Both the position numbers and the translations under genes were made by a program. Below, one piece after another: positions 23,363 through 30,683 of a stretch of DNA of 30,683 nucleotides (position 1 is its first letter; each line of letters begins with the position of its first letter). Where the stretch lies: positions 1 to 30,683 of the forward strand of contig CALEZT010000260.1 in assembly GCA_937927975.1 (NCBI GenBank), given 5' to 3'. Under the pieces are notes generated by a model that saw only the letters and a list, made by a program, of their open reading frames with translations, was not told the DNA's origin and made no database searches. This DNA is from an uncultured Phycisphaerales bacterium (GTDB lineage: Bacteria > Planctomycetota > Phycisphaerae > Sedimentisphaerales > Anaerobacaceae).

Positions 23363-24643
23363 ATGGCGGACCAACCCAGGTTGATCGACATTTTGACGCC
23401 CCGGACGTTCGAACGGATCGAACGGGGATTCCGGGGGCGGTTCAAGCTAGCGATGGAGACGACCGGCCGGGATGGAGTGGCGGTGGAGGGGCTGTGCAGC
23501 CCAGGGTGCCGGCCCCCTTTGTGTCGGCTCGTGCAGGAGGACCCCGAGGGGCGGTCGCGGTGCGCCGCCGAGCGCAGACGGGCCATCGAGATCGCGGTCG
23601 AGACCGGGCAACCCTTTATTACGATCTGCCACGCGGGGCTCGTGCTGGTCTGCGTGCCGATCGTCGATCGCGACACGGTTCACGGCGGGATTTTCTTCGG
23701 CAAATGCCTCTGGGAACCGCCGGGCGAGGGGCTGGACGGGGACGTCGTGTGTCGGCTTCGCGGGATCGCGATCGAACCTCAGAAGATCGCCAGGGCGATT
23801 CGGCAACTGCCCGTCGTGCGCGGTCGCCAGATCCACAGCGCCGCGGAATTTCTCTTCGACCTGCTCTACGAGATCTGCGGGCTGGACGCCAAGGTGATCC
23901 GCTGGCGTCAACAGCGGTCCAAGCAGCAGTCGGAGATCGGCCAGTTCATCCAGGAGCGGAAGAAGCTCGGGGCCGCCTGGCAGTATCCCCTGGAGAGCGA
24001 GCGGGCCCTGATCCAGAAAGTCAAGATCGGAGACCGCACCGGCGCCAAGGAGATCCTCAACGCGATCCTGGGCACGATCCTTTTCAAGGACATCGGGGAC
24101 CTGGGCATCCTGAAGGTGCGTCTGCTGGAATTGCTGACGGTGCTCAGCCGCGCGGCGGTCGAGGGCGGCGTGGACGTGCACACGATGCTGGAGAAGAACC
24201 TGGCGTATGTGAACAAGGCGATGCAGATCGACACGCAGGAGGACCTGTGCGCCTGGATCAGCGCGGCGTTGAACGAATTTCTGGAACTGGTGTACTCGTC
24301 GCGGGACGCCCGCAAAATGACGCAGATCCGACCGGCGATCGAGTACATCGACGCCCATTTCGACCAGGCGATCACGCTGGCCCAGATCGCGCGGGCTTCG
24401 CATCTGAGCGTCTCGCGACTGGCGCATCTGTTCAAGGAGCAGATGGGCGTCACTCCGATCGACTACGCCACCGGCGTGCGGATCGAGCGGGCCAAGGGGC
24501 TGCTGCTGGGCACGGACCTGAGCTGCACGGAGATCGCCCTGCAGGCGGGATACGGCAATCCGAGCTACTTCACGCGGACGTTCAAACTGTTCACGGGGAT
24601 GACGCCCCGCCAGTTCCGCGCGCAGAACCGCCGCGCGAGGTGA
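23363..24643 (+). CDS. PocR-domain AraC-family transcriptional regulator
   Basis: A 426-residue cytosolic regulator. The N-terminal PocR-type ligand-binding domain (about 8-165) has five conserved-looking cysteines (45, 49, 54, 67 and 89: CSPGC, LC, RC, ICHAG), a pattern suited to a metal or redox-sensitive ligand. The middle region (about 205-310) is helical, with YPLESERALIQKVKIGD. The C-terminal AraC DNA-binding domain (about 325-423) has two helix-turn-helices (ITLAQIARASHLSVSRLAHLFKE and CTEIALQAGYGNPSYFTRTFK). ATG 23363, with GGAG upstream, is preferred over TTG 23342. It is transcribed alone and converges on the signalling cluster; targets and ligand are unknown. Confidence 0.88.
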   Translation: MADQPRLIDILTPRTFERIERGFRGRFKLAMETTGRDGVAVEGLCSPGCRPPLCRLVQEDPEGRSRCAAERRRAIEIAVETGQPFITICHAGLVLVCVPIVDRDTVHGGIFFGKCLWEPPGEGLDGDVVCRLRGIAIEPQKIARAIRQLPVVRGRQIHSAAEFLFDLLYEICGLDAKVIRWRQQRSKQQSEIGQFIQERKKLGAAWQYPLESERALIQKVKIGDRTGAKEILNAILGTILFKDIGDLGILKVRLLELLTVLSRAAVEGGVDVHTMLEKNLAYVNKAMQIDTQEDLCAWISAALNEFLELVYSSRDARKMTQIRPAIEYIDAHFDQAITLAQIARASHLSVSRLAHLFKEQMGVTPIDYATGVRIERAKGLLLGTDLSCTEIALQAGYGNPSYFTRTFKLFTGMTPRQFRAQNRRAR

Positions 24644-24654
24644 ACCGGATGGTC

Positions 24655-24703
24655 GATTGTTGATCGCAGGAGAGCGACCCGCGACGCTCTTCAATCAACA
24701 ATC
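24655..24703. terminator. Bidirectional terminator-like inverted repeat between convergent genes
   Basis: GATTGTTGAT (24655-24664) and ATCAACAATC (24694-24703) pair perfectly over 10 bp. Inside, AGAGCG (24671-24676) pairs with CGCTCT (24685-24690). It lies between the stops of the AraC-type gene and the response regulator. There is no strong U-run in either direction. Confidence 0.5.
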
Positions 24704-24715
24704 AACCCTCTCCAA

Positions 24716-25177
24716 TCAACGATCCTCACTGCTGCCGCACCCGACGCATTCAGGCTCCTCCTGCTCCTGCGGCAGTTCGCTGATCGTCCAGTACACGTCG
24801 ATCGTCTTGATCGCTTCGACGAACTTCTTGTAGTCGACCGGCTTGACGATGTATCCGGCGGCGCTGAGCTTGTAGCTGTCCACGATGTCCCGGTCGTCCC
24901 GCGACGTGGTCAGCACCACGATCGGGATCTTCCTCAGCGAGGGATCGGCCTTGACGGCCTTCATGAGCTCCACGCCGTTCATTCGCGGCATGTTCAGGTC
25001 CAGCAGAATGACGCATGGCGTGGCGTTCGCCGGGTTCCGCAGGTACGCCAGGGCCTCTTCTCCGTTCGTCGCGTGCGACAGCGGATTGTTCAGCTTCAGG
25101 TCGCGGAACGCGCGACGCACGGTCATCATGTCGATCGCATCGTCCTCCACCAGGAGCACGGGCTTAGTGTTTCTCAT
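24716..25177 (-). CDS. Single-domain response regulator (Rcp/CheY-like)
   Basis: A 153-residue receiver domain without an output domain. The acidic pocket Glu11-Asp12-Asp13 (LVEDD), phospho-acceptor Asp60 (ILLDLNMPRMNG), switch Thr in VVLTTS and Lys in VKPVD are all present. The short tail contains Cys-x-x-Cys (ECVGCGSS). ATG 25177 follows GAAAGGA and overlaps the end of the upstream kinase by 14 nt, so the two are translationally coupled and presumably partners. Rcp-type regulators of this form commonly receive phosphate from multi-PAS kinases and pass it on by protein contact. The open frame continues upstream to 25417, but that part is the kinase gene read out of frame. Confidence 0.92.
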   Translation of the reverse strand: MRNTKPVLLVEDDAIDMMTVRRAFRDLKLNNPLSHATNGEEALAYLRNPANATPCVILLDLNMPRMNGVELMKAVKADPSLRKIPIVVLTTSRDDRDIVDSYKLSAAGYIVKPVDYKKFVEAIKTIDVYWTISELPQEQEEPECVGCGSSEDR

Positions 25178-27077
25178 ATTCCGTCCTTTCCTTCTGTTTG
25201 GGCAGGGTGAAGAAGAACGTGCTTCCTCGTCCCGGTTCCGACTCGACTCCCACGGTCCCGCCGTGCAGTTGCACGATCTTCTTGACCATCGCCAGACCCA
25301 GTCCGGTGCTGTCGCCGTTGGGGGAGGGCGCCAGCGTCTGGAACATCTGGAACAGCCGGTCGAAGTGCCGCTCCTCGATGCCCATCCCGTTGTCGGCGAC
25401 GATGAACCTCCAGACATCCCCCTCGTCCGAAGCCATGATGCGGATCTGTCCCCTGGGCTTGTCCATGTACTTGACCGCGTTGCTGATGAAGTTCAGGAAC
25501 ACCTGGGTGATCCGGATCTTCTGGCACGGCACGACCGGCAGCCGGCCCTCGACGCGGATCGTGATGTGCTCGGGCGCGCCGATCTGCTCGATGACCTCGG
25601 CCACGACCTCTTCGGTCTTGACGTCCTCGACGGCGTGATCACCGTGCCCGATCTCGGCGTACCGCAGAATGCCGTTGATCAGCAGGGTCATTCGCTCCAC
25701 CCGCTGACGCATCAGAGCGAGGGTCTCCCGTCCCGGCTCGTCGATCTTGTCCGCGTAGTCCTGCTCGACCCACTGGGCCAGCGTGGCGATGCCCCGCAGC
25801 GGGGCTTTGAGGTCGTGCGCCGCCACGTGCGCAAAATCGCGGAGCTCCTGGTTCGACCGCTCCAGATCGGCGATCGTGGACTTGAGGTTGCGGTTCAGGG
25901 CGTCGAGCATGTCTTCCGTCTTCTTTCGCTCGGAAATGTCCCTCGCGATGCCCAGGACCACGGTCTTGCCTGCGATCTGGACGGGATACGTGCGGATCTC
26001 GATGTCGATCTGCGTCCCGTCCTTGCGGTTGAGACGGAACTCCACCGGCCCGACGGGCCGACCCAGTGTGTTCTTGGCCAGGGCGCCGGCGGCCTTGGGG
26101 ACCTGGTTCATGGGCAACAGGCCCAGTTTCAAGAAGTTCTTCCCGATCAATTCCTCTTTCTTGTAGCCGCACATCTCCTCGGCGGCCTTGTTCCCGTCCA
26201 GGAACGTGCCCTTGAGATCGTTGAGGTAGTACGCATCCGGAGCGGACTCGAACAGGATCCTCAACCGCTCCTCGGAGTTCTTCAGCTCCTCCTGGGTGCG
26301 TTTGAACTCGGTGATGTCCCGTCCGGCGCCGATGATCTGGACCGCCTGCCCTTGATCGTCGCGCACCGGAGCGAGGTTCACGATCACGTCGATGGGCTTG
26401 CCGTCCTTCCTGACGGCGCGGAACTCGAGGTCCTCGACGTACTGGCCGGCCCCCGCGCGCTCCAGGGCGGCCCGACAGGCCGCATGAGATTCAGGCAGCA
26501 CCAGGGTCAGACCATTCGTACCCAGAACCTCCGCCATCGTGTAACCCATGTGCTGCTGCCAGGACCGGTTCACCGACGACAGCGTTCCATCCAGCTCCAT
26601 GAGGAACACCATGTCCGTCGAGGCCTGGAGCAACTGCCGATAGCGATTTTCCGAATCGCCGAGCTTGCGTTGGAGCATTTCGGAGGCACTGGTCTGCCCG
26701 ATCGTGATGAGGATCAACAGGCAGCGGTCCCACGTGGCGGCCAGCACGCGGGCGTTCACCTGCACGACGCCGCCGGCCTGATTGCCCCAGGCCGAGCCCA
26801 GCGGCATCTCCGCGCCGGCGCTGCCCGTGCGGGCGGCGCTGTCCAGCAGGCGACGCAGCCCCACGAGCAACTCCAGCGTCCCGGCCGCCTCGTCGCCTCC
26901 GACGATCAGCCGAAGACAACTGTTGGCGTGCAGAATGCGACCGTCGGGCGACATCACCGCTGCGGGGGCGGGAATCGCTTCGGTCAGGGCCGACGCCCAT
27001 TCGGGAACGGCAACCAAATCCTCGTGACATTCGCCGTTCAACGAGATTGTCTCTTCACTCATACGCGTTGCTTTCAT
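25164..27077 (-). CDS. Soluble multi-PAS sensor histidine kinase
   Basis: A 637-residue kinase with no membrane segment, hence cytosolic. Three PAS-like regions appear: about 28-128 (degenerate), 140-262 (ends GRDITEFKRTQEEL) and 266-388 (ends ARDISERKKTEDML), then a coiled coil. HisKA has its phosphorylatable His421 in AAHDLKAPLRG. The HATPase has N box NFISNAVKYM, G1 DNGMGI and G2 STGLGLAMVKKIV. The phytochrome-like HDLKAPLRGI box is usual for kinases that pair with Rcp-type regulators, here the next gene. ATG 27062 (MSEET) is an alternative start; neither has a clear ribosome-binding site. No haem or chromophore site is obvious, so the signal is unknown. Confidence 0.9.
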   Translation of the reverse strand: MKATRMSEETISLNGECHEDLVAVPEWASALTEAIPAPAAVMSPDGRILHANSCLRLIVGGDEAAGTLELLVGLRRLLDSAARTGSAGAEMPLGSAWGNQAGGVVQVNARVLAATWDRCLLILITIGQTSASEMLQRKLGDSENRYRQLLQASTDMVFLMELDGTLSSVNRSWQQHMGYTMAEVLGTNGLTLVLPESHAACRAALERAGAGQYVEDLEFRAVRKDGKPIDVIVNLAPVRDDQGQAVQIIGAGRDITEFKRTQEELKNSEERLRILFESAPDAYYLNDLKGTFLDGNKAAEEMCGYKKEELIGKNFLKLGLLPMNQVPKAAGALAKNTLGRPVGPVEFRLNRKDGTQIDIEIRTYPVQIAGKTVVLGIARDISERKKTEDMLDALNRNLKSTIADLERSNQELRDFAHVAAHDLKAPLRGIATLAQWVEQDYADKIDEPGRETLALMRQRVERMTLLINGILRYAEIGHGDHAVEDVKTEEVVAEVIEQIGAPEHITIRVEGRLPVVPCQKIRITQVFLNFISNAVKYMDKPRGQIRIMASDEGDVWRFIVADNGMGIEERHFDRLFQMFQTLAPSPNGDSTGLGLAMVKKIVQLHGGTVGVESEPGRGSTFFFTLPKQKERTEYEKH

Positions 27078-27107
27078 TCGGGAATCCGATAGGTCGGATC
27101 CAATCCT

Positions 27108-30077
27108 TCAGGACACACATTGACACACTTGCTCCACGACCGAAGGGCCCTGCTCCAACGGTAGAGGATTCCTCGGGAACGAGAACAGGAACGTGGTTCC
27201 CTGACCGACCTGGGACTCGACCCAGATCCGTCCGCCGTACATCTCGACGATCTTTTTGACCACCGCCAGACCGACGCCGGTGCTTTCGAACTCGTCGCGA
27301 GGCGCGAGGGTCTGGAAGAGACGGAAGATGCGGTCGAAATGCCTGGCGTCGATGCCCGGCCCGTTGTCCGAGACGCTGAAGCGCCAGAAGTCGCCGTCTT
27401 GCACGCAGCCGACCCTCACCTGGCCGACGGGTTTGTCCATGAACTTGATCGCGTTGCTCAGCAGATTCTGGAACACCTGCCCGATGCGGGTCTTCTCGCA
27501 CTCGATCGTAGGCAGGCCGGGCTCGACGACGACGGTCACATGCTCCGGCGGCGTCAGGCTGTCGACGAGGCTCGGGATCAGTTCGTTCAGATCCACCGGC
27601 ACGAGGTCCTCGCGGACCCGCCCGACGCGGGAATACTGCAGGACCCCGTCGATCAGGTCGTGCATCCGCCCGACGCGACTCTGGAGAAGATCCAGTTGTT
27701 CCTTCGCGTCGGCGCCGAGCTTGTCGCCGTAATCGGCGCAGAGCCATTCGGAGACGAGCCTGATCCCGCGAAGAGGGGCCTTCAGATCGTGCGAGACCAC
27801 ATAGGCGAAGTGCGTCAACTCCTCGTTGATCGCAGCGACCTTCTGGAGCAAAGCCGTCTGCTTCTGCTGGGCGGTTTGCTTCTCGGTGACGTCGCGGAAA
27901 CACCATACCCGACCGACGATTTGGTCGCCGAGCATTTGGGGTTTCGAATAACGTTCGATGACGCGCTCATCCACGAACTCGAGCATATCGAAACTCTCGG
28001 CTTCGGGATGAGCATACAAGTCCTGGACTTTGGCCAGAAACGAATCCGGGTCCTTCAATTGCCCCAGCACGAAGGACAGAACATCTTCGTCGTCTCGCGA
28101 TTCCAGAACCTCGTCGGGAATCCGCCAAAGCGTCTGGAACTGGGTGTTCAACCCTCGGATCTTGCCGAGGCGATCCACGACGAGAATCCCGTCGGCGGTG
28201 GATTCCAGCGTCGCTTCCAGCAGGGAGAACGATTCCTTGCGTTCCTCCTCCGCGCGTTTGCGGTCGGTGATGTCGGTCGCCACCGCCAGCAGTTGACGGC
28301 AGACGCCGTCGTCATCGATCAGGGGCACCTTCGTCACGGTGAGCCACCGGGTCGTTCCGTCGGGGTACGTGCTCGGCTCTTCCGGAATCACTTTGGCCTT
28401 GCTGCTGGTCAGCACTTCCTGATCGCCTCGCCGCCATCGCTCCAGATGCTCGAGGCTCGGAGCGACATCGGCGTCGCATTTGCCCTCGATTTCTCCCACT
28501 GTGGTCTCGCACGCCTTCGCGAGCGCCTCATTGGCGACCAGAAACCGGCCGTCCTGCGATTTCACGAACACGAAACCCGGAATGGAATCGATGACCAGTC
28601 GCAGGAAGTTCCGTTCCTTTTCGATCGCCATCTCGACGGTGCGTCGTCGCCTGGCGTCGCCCCAAATCAGCAAGGCAATTCCAGCAAGGAAGAGCACACA
28701 CAGGACCAAGGCAATCAACATATGACGCCAGACTCGCGCGCCGGCTTCTGCGTAAGCGGCGCCGACCGGTACCGCGGCCAGGTCCATGGAGATCTCTCCC
28801 ACGGACCGCCCGAACCCGGCGATCGGACCGTACCGCTGGACCAGGGATTCCGGCGCATCCTCCGGCCGGCTGTGGCACTGAAGGCATCCTTCGGTGAATC
28901 GACGTGGCAGGGCCCAGACGAAGTGCTTCTGGCCCTGCTCGAAGAACTCGATCACGCCGGACCAGGAGTCCACCTCGGGATGCTCCTGGAAATAGCGGAT
29001 GAGCGATTCCTCCGCCGGAGTCGCGCGATTGACGGGGTTTCGAGGATTGGTCGAAGGGAAACGCACGATGGTTTCAGGGAATACCTTGCGTACTTCGTCG
29101 AAAACGCTCCTGGCGACGAAGGAGGTGGACATCGCCTCGGGAATGAACTCGCCCTGGGCGACCCGCTTCTCCATTTCGGGTCGGATGCTCTTGCCCACGT
29201 AGTCCCGCAAGGCCTTCTCGACCTGGACCGCCAGTCGCGACTGCTGATCCGCCATCGTGTCGATGTGTTCGCGGGTCCATCGCCACGTTGCGACCAACAC
29301 CACCGCCAGGAACGTTACCGCCAGCAACCCCATTCCGATCAGGAGGCCTGCCTGTTGGTTTCTGCCCGGCAGGAATGGCGCCGGGAGACCCTGGAAACCG
29401 CGAGCAGGCTGCGACTGACGGACTGGCTCGTTCGCCTTGCGGCATGCCTCGCGCCAGGACCACACTCGCACGCCTGCCCAGAGAAGGGCCGCTGCGATCA
29501 GCGATGCGAGCAGCGACTGACGCCGGGCGGTGCCGACGACAGCTTTCCAGTCATTCGCGAGCGAGTCGATCCCGACGACCATCAACACCTCGCCGCTGTT
29601 GGGATCGTGCACAGGCGCCAGGGCGCAGACGAACGTGCCATACTCATCCGTCATGGGCCCGAACGCCGCCGGCTTGCCTGTGGCGAAGACCTGGAGGTCG
29701 CTCGCGGCCGGCCTTTCATACACCGTGCCGGGCGGACTGGCCATGGGGTCGTCCTTGGCGTAGTTCTCCGGCCCGAAGACCAACCGGCCGTCGCGCAGAG
29801 CCAGGGTGTAGATGCCTCGGTGGGAACAATACGTTCCCAAGGCAGTCAACTGACTGCGGATGAACTCATAAGCCGGGGTCCCCTCGTCGGCTGCGGTGAA
29901 GGACAGCTCTCTGACCATCCGAAGGTCGAGCGTTTTCGCAACGTGGACCGCATGGTCCACCAGGCAGTCCCGCATCCTGGAATCGACGCGACGCGTACGA
30001 AGCTCGCCCACGCACCAGCCTGCTCCGACAAGAGCGACACAGAGCAAACACGCTGTCTTGCTCATACGATTGTTCAC
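27108..30077 (-). CDS. Dual-sensor histidine kinase with CxxCH haem-type domain
   Basis: GTG 30077 is preferred because AAAGGGG lies 5 nt upstream, giving about 989 residues. Order: membrane segment about 9-26; extracytoplasmic sensor 27-186 (Cache/PAS-like, HDPNSGEVLMVVGIDS); membrane segment 187-205; cytosolic linker; membrane segment 243-265; second extracytoplasmic domain 266-451 with CLQCH (398-402), the c-type haem attachment motif seen in Tll0287/DUF3365-type sensors; membrane segment 452-472. Cytosolic PAS domains follow at about 490-607 and 620-734. HisKA has His763 (SHDLKAPLRG), then an HATPase (NLLSNAIKFM, DNGPGI, GVGLAVVKK). The layout suggests combined small-ligand and redox or gas sensing. 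The catalytic core is nearly identical in DNA to that of the next kinase upstream. Confidence 0.88.
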   Translation of the reverse strand: MNNRMSKTACLLCVALVGAGWCVGELRTRRVDSRMRDCLVDHAVHVAKTLDLRMVRELSFTAADEGTPAYEFIRSQLTALGTYCSHRGIYTLALRDGRLVFGPENYAKDDPMASPPGTVYERPAASDLQVFATGKPAAFGPMTDEYGTFVCALAPVHDPNSGEVLMVVGIDSLANDWKAVVGTARRQSLLASLIAAALLWAGVRVWSWREACRKANEPVRQSQPARGFQGLPAPFLPGRNQQAGLLIGMGLLAVTFLAVVLVATWRWTREHIDTMADQQSRLAVQVEKALRDYVGKSIRPEMEKRVAQGEFIPEAMSTSFVARSVFDEVRKVFPETIVRFPSTNPRNPVNRATPAEESLIRYFQEHPEVDSWSGVIEFFEQGQKHFVWALPRRFTEGCLQCHSRPEDAPESLVQRYGPIAGFGRSVGEISMDLAAVPVGAAYAEAGARVWRHMLIALVLCVLFLAGIALLIWGDARRRRTVEMAIEKERNFLRLVIDSIPGFVFVKSQDGRFLVANEALAKACETTVGEIEGKCDADVAPSLEHLERWRRGDQEVLTSSKAKVIPEEPSTYPDGTTRWLTVTKVPLIDDDGVCRQLLAVATDITDRKRAEEERKESFSLLEATLESTADGILVVDRLGKIRGLNTQFQTLWRIPDEVLESRDDEDVLSFVLGQLKDPDSFLAKVQDLYAHPEAESFDMLEFVDERVIERYSKPQMLGDQIVGRVWCFRDVTEKQTAQQKQTALLQKVAAINEELTHFAYVVSHDLKAPLRGIRLVSEWLCADYGDKLGADAKEQLDLLQSRVGRMHDLIDGVLQYSRVGRVREDLVPVDLNELIPSLVDSLTPPEHVTVVVEPGLPTIECEKTRIGQVFQNLLSNAIKFMDKPVGQVRVGCVQDGDFWRFSVSDNGPGIDARHFDRIFRLFQTLAPRDEFESTGVGLAVVKKIVEMYGGRIWVESQVGQGTTFLFSFPRNPLPLEQGPSVVEQVCQCVS

Positions 30078-30144
30078 GAAAACCCCTTTCTCAGTCAATC
30101 GACCTATCAGCATGCAAGTCATTACGCAGCGACGGAGCACTCAC

Positions 30145-30683
30145 TCACTCGGAAGCCCGCGACGGCATCCGTTGCGGCACTGTGAAACAGAACGTGGCGC
30201 CCTGACCGACCTGGGACTCGACCCAGATCCGTCCGCCATACATCTCGACGATCTTCTTGACCACCGCCAGACCGACGCCGGTGCTTTCGAACTCGTCGCG
30301 CGGCGCGAGGGTCTGGAAGAGACGGAAGATTCGGTCGAAGTATTTGCCGTCAATGCCCGGCCCGTTGTCCGAGACGCTGAACCGCCAGAAGTCCCCGTCC
30401 TGCACGCAGCCGACCCTCACCTGGCCGACGGGTTTGTCTATGAACTTGATCGCGTTGCTCAGCAGATTCTGAAACACCTGCCCGATGCGCGTCTTCTCGC
30501 ATTCGATCGTGGGCAGGCCGGGCTCGACGACAACGGTCACATGCTCCGGCGGCGTCAGGCTGTCGACGATGTTCGGGACCAGCTCGTTCAAGTCCACCGG
30601 CGCCATGTCCTCCTTGATTCGCCCGACACGGGAATACTGCAGGACGCCGTCGATGAGGTTGTGCATCCGGGCGACGCGGCTCT
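30145..30683 (-). CDS. Histidine kinase catalytic core, cut by right edge
   Basis: Only the last 179 codons are visible; the start lies beyond the window. The part seen is the end of the HisKA dimer helix (SRVARMHNLIDGVLQYSRVG) and the complete HATPase domain (NLLSNAIKFI, DNGPGI, GVGLAVVKKIVEMYGG). It ends 67 nt before the GTG of the next kinase, on the same strand, so all three kinases and the regulator may form one operon. Except for its last dozen residues it is almost the same as the 27108-30077 product. Confidence 0.9.
   Translation of the reverse strand, partial: SRVARMHNLIDGVLQYSRVGRIKEDMAPVDLNELVPNIVDSLTPPEHVTVVVEPGLPTIECEKTRIGQVFQNLLSNAIKFIDKPVGQVRVGCVQDGDFWRFSVSDNGPGIDGKYFDRIFRLFQTLAPRDEFESTGVGLAVVKKIVEMYGGRIWVESQVGQGATFCFTVPQRMPSRASE
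30202..30683. repeat. Direct repeat of 27201-27682 (kinase core duplication)
   Basis: The two stretches align without gaps at a constant offset of 3001 nt to the right edge of the window, with only scattered, mostly synonymous differences. Similarity falls away left of about 30187. The repeat covers the HisKA end and HATPase domain. Confidence 0.9.

Noticed and set aside
27339..30185. 948-codon plus-strand frame opposite the haem-sensor kinase
   Set aside because: GC-driven shadow; the minus strand carries full kinase motifs in order.

Overview
The window looks like chromosomal DNA of a GC-rich planctomycete, probably of the Phycisphaerae/Sedimentisphaerales kind. This is an inference from protein content: a protein of the 'STGPRT..GK...QNAVKHGL' family, CxPxR sulfatases with Tat signals, a PEP-CTERM protein with an IPAPAA...RRRR tail, an ECF sigma factor next to a membrane-anchored LolA-like partner, GLUG/VCBS/FGE secreted modules, and typical dispersed intergenic repeats. 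No rRNA, tRNA or CRISPR array was seen.

Layout. Positions 1-630 (minus) hold an edge-truncated STGPRT-family gene. A repeat-rich non-coding stretch follows, then a complete IS4-family insertion sequence (1115-2683) whose ribosome-binding site is buried in an 11-bp stem. A plus-strand block runs from 2753 to about 9002: a membrane protein, an exported alpha/beta hydrolase, a rifampin-phosphotransferase/PEP-synthase-like enzyme, an ECF sigma factor and its LolA-like partner. A fossil copy of the 3' end of the phosphotransferase gene follows, and the partner's C-terminus reads it out of frame. A minus-strand lipoprotein gene and a near-perfect 42-nt palindrome come next.

From 17.9 to 9.7 kb (minus) lies a leucine operon read as leuA, leuC, leuD, two sulfatases, leuB. 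It is preceded by a 25-residue Leu-rich leader peptide that appears to start almost at the transcript 5' end. The leuA-leuC and leuC-leuD gaps carry copies of one inverted-repeat family. Upstream is a 622-residue exported protein of unknown function.

Region 20.0-22.4 kb (plus) is decaying. It holds a truncated VCBS gene, an orphan GLUG-type tail, a GxxExxY nuclease-like gene framed by 30-nt inverted repeats, and a truncated FGE-domain gene; a 34-nt direct repeat links the debris. A PEP-CTERM protein with a strong sigma70-like promoter and a PocR/AraC regulator follow.

The right end (30683-24716, minus) is a signalling cluster: a partial histidine kinase, a multi-domain kinase with a CxxCH haem-type sensor, a soluble PAS kinase, and a single-domain response regulator overlapping it. 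The first two kinases share a nearly identical catalytic core at DNA level (ungapped offset of 3001 nt), indicating recent duplication or gene conversion.
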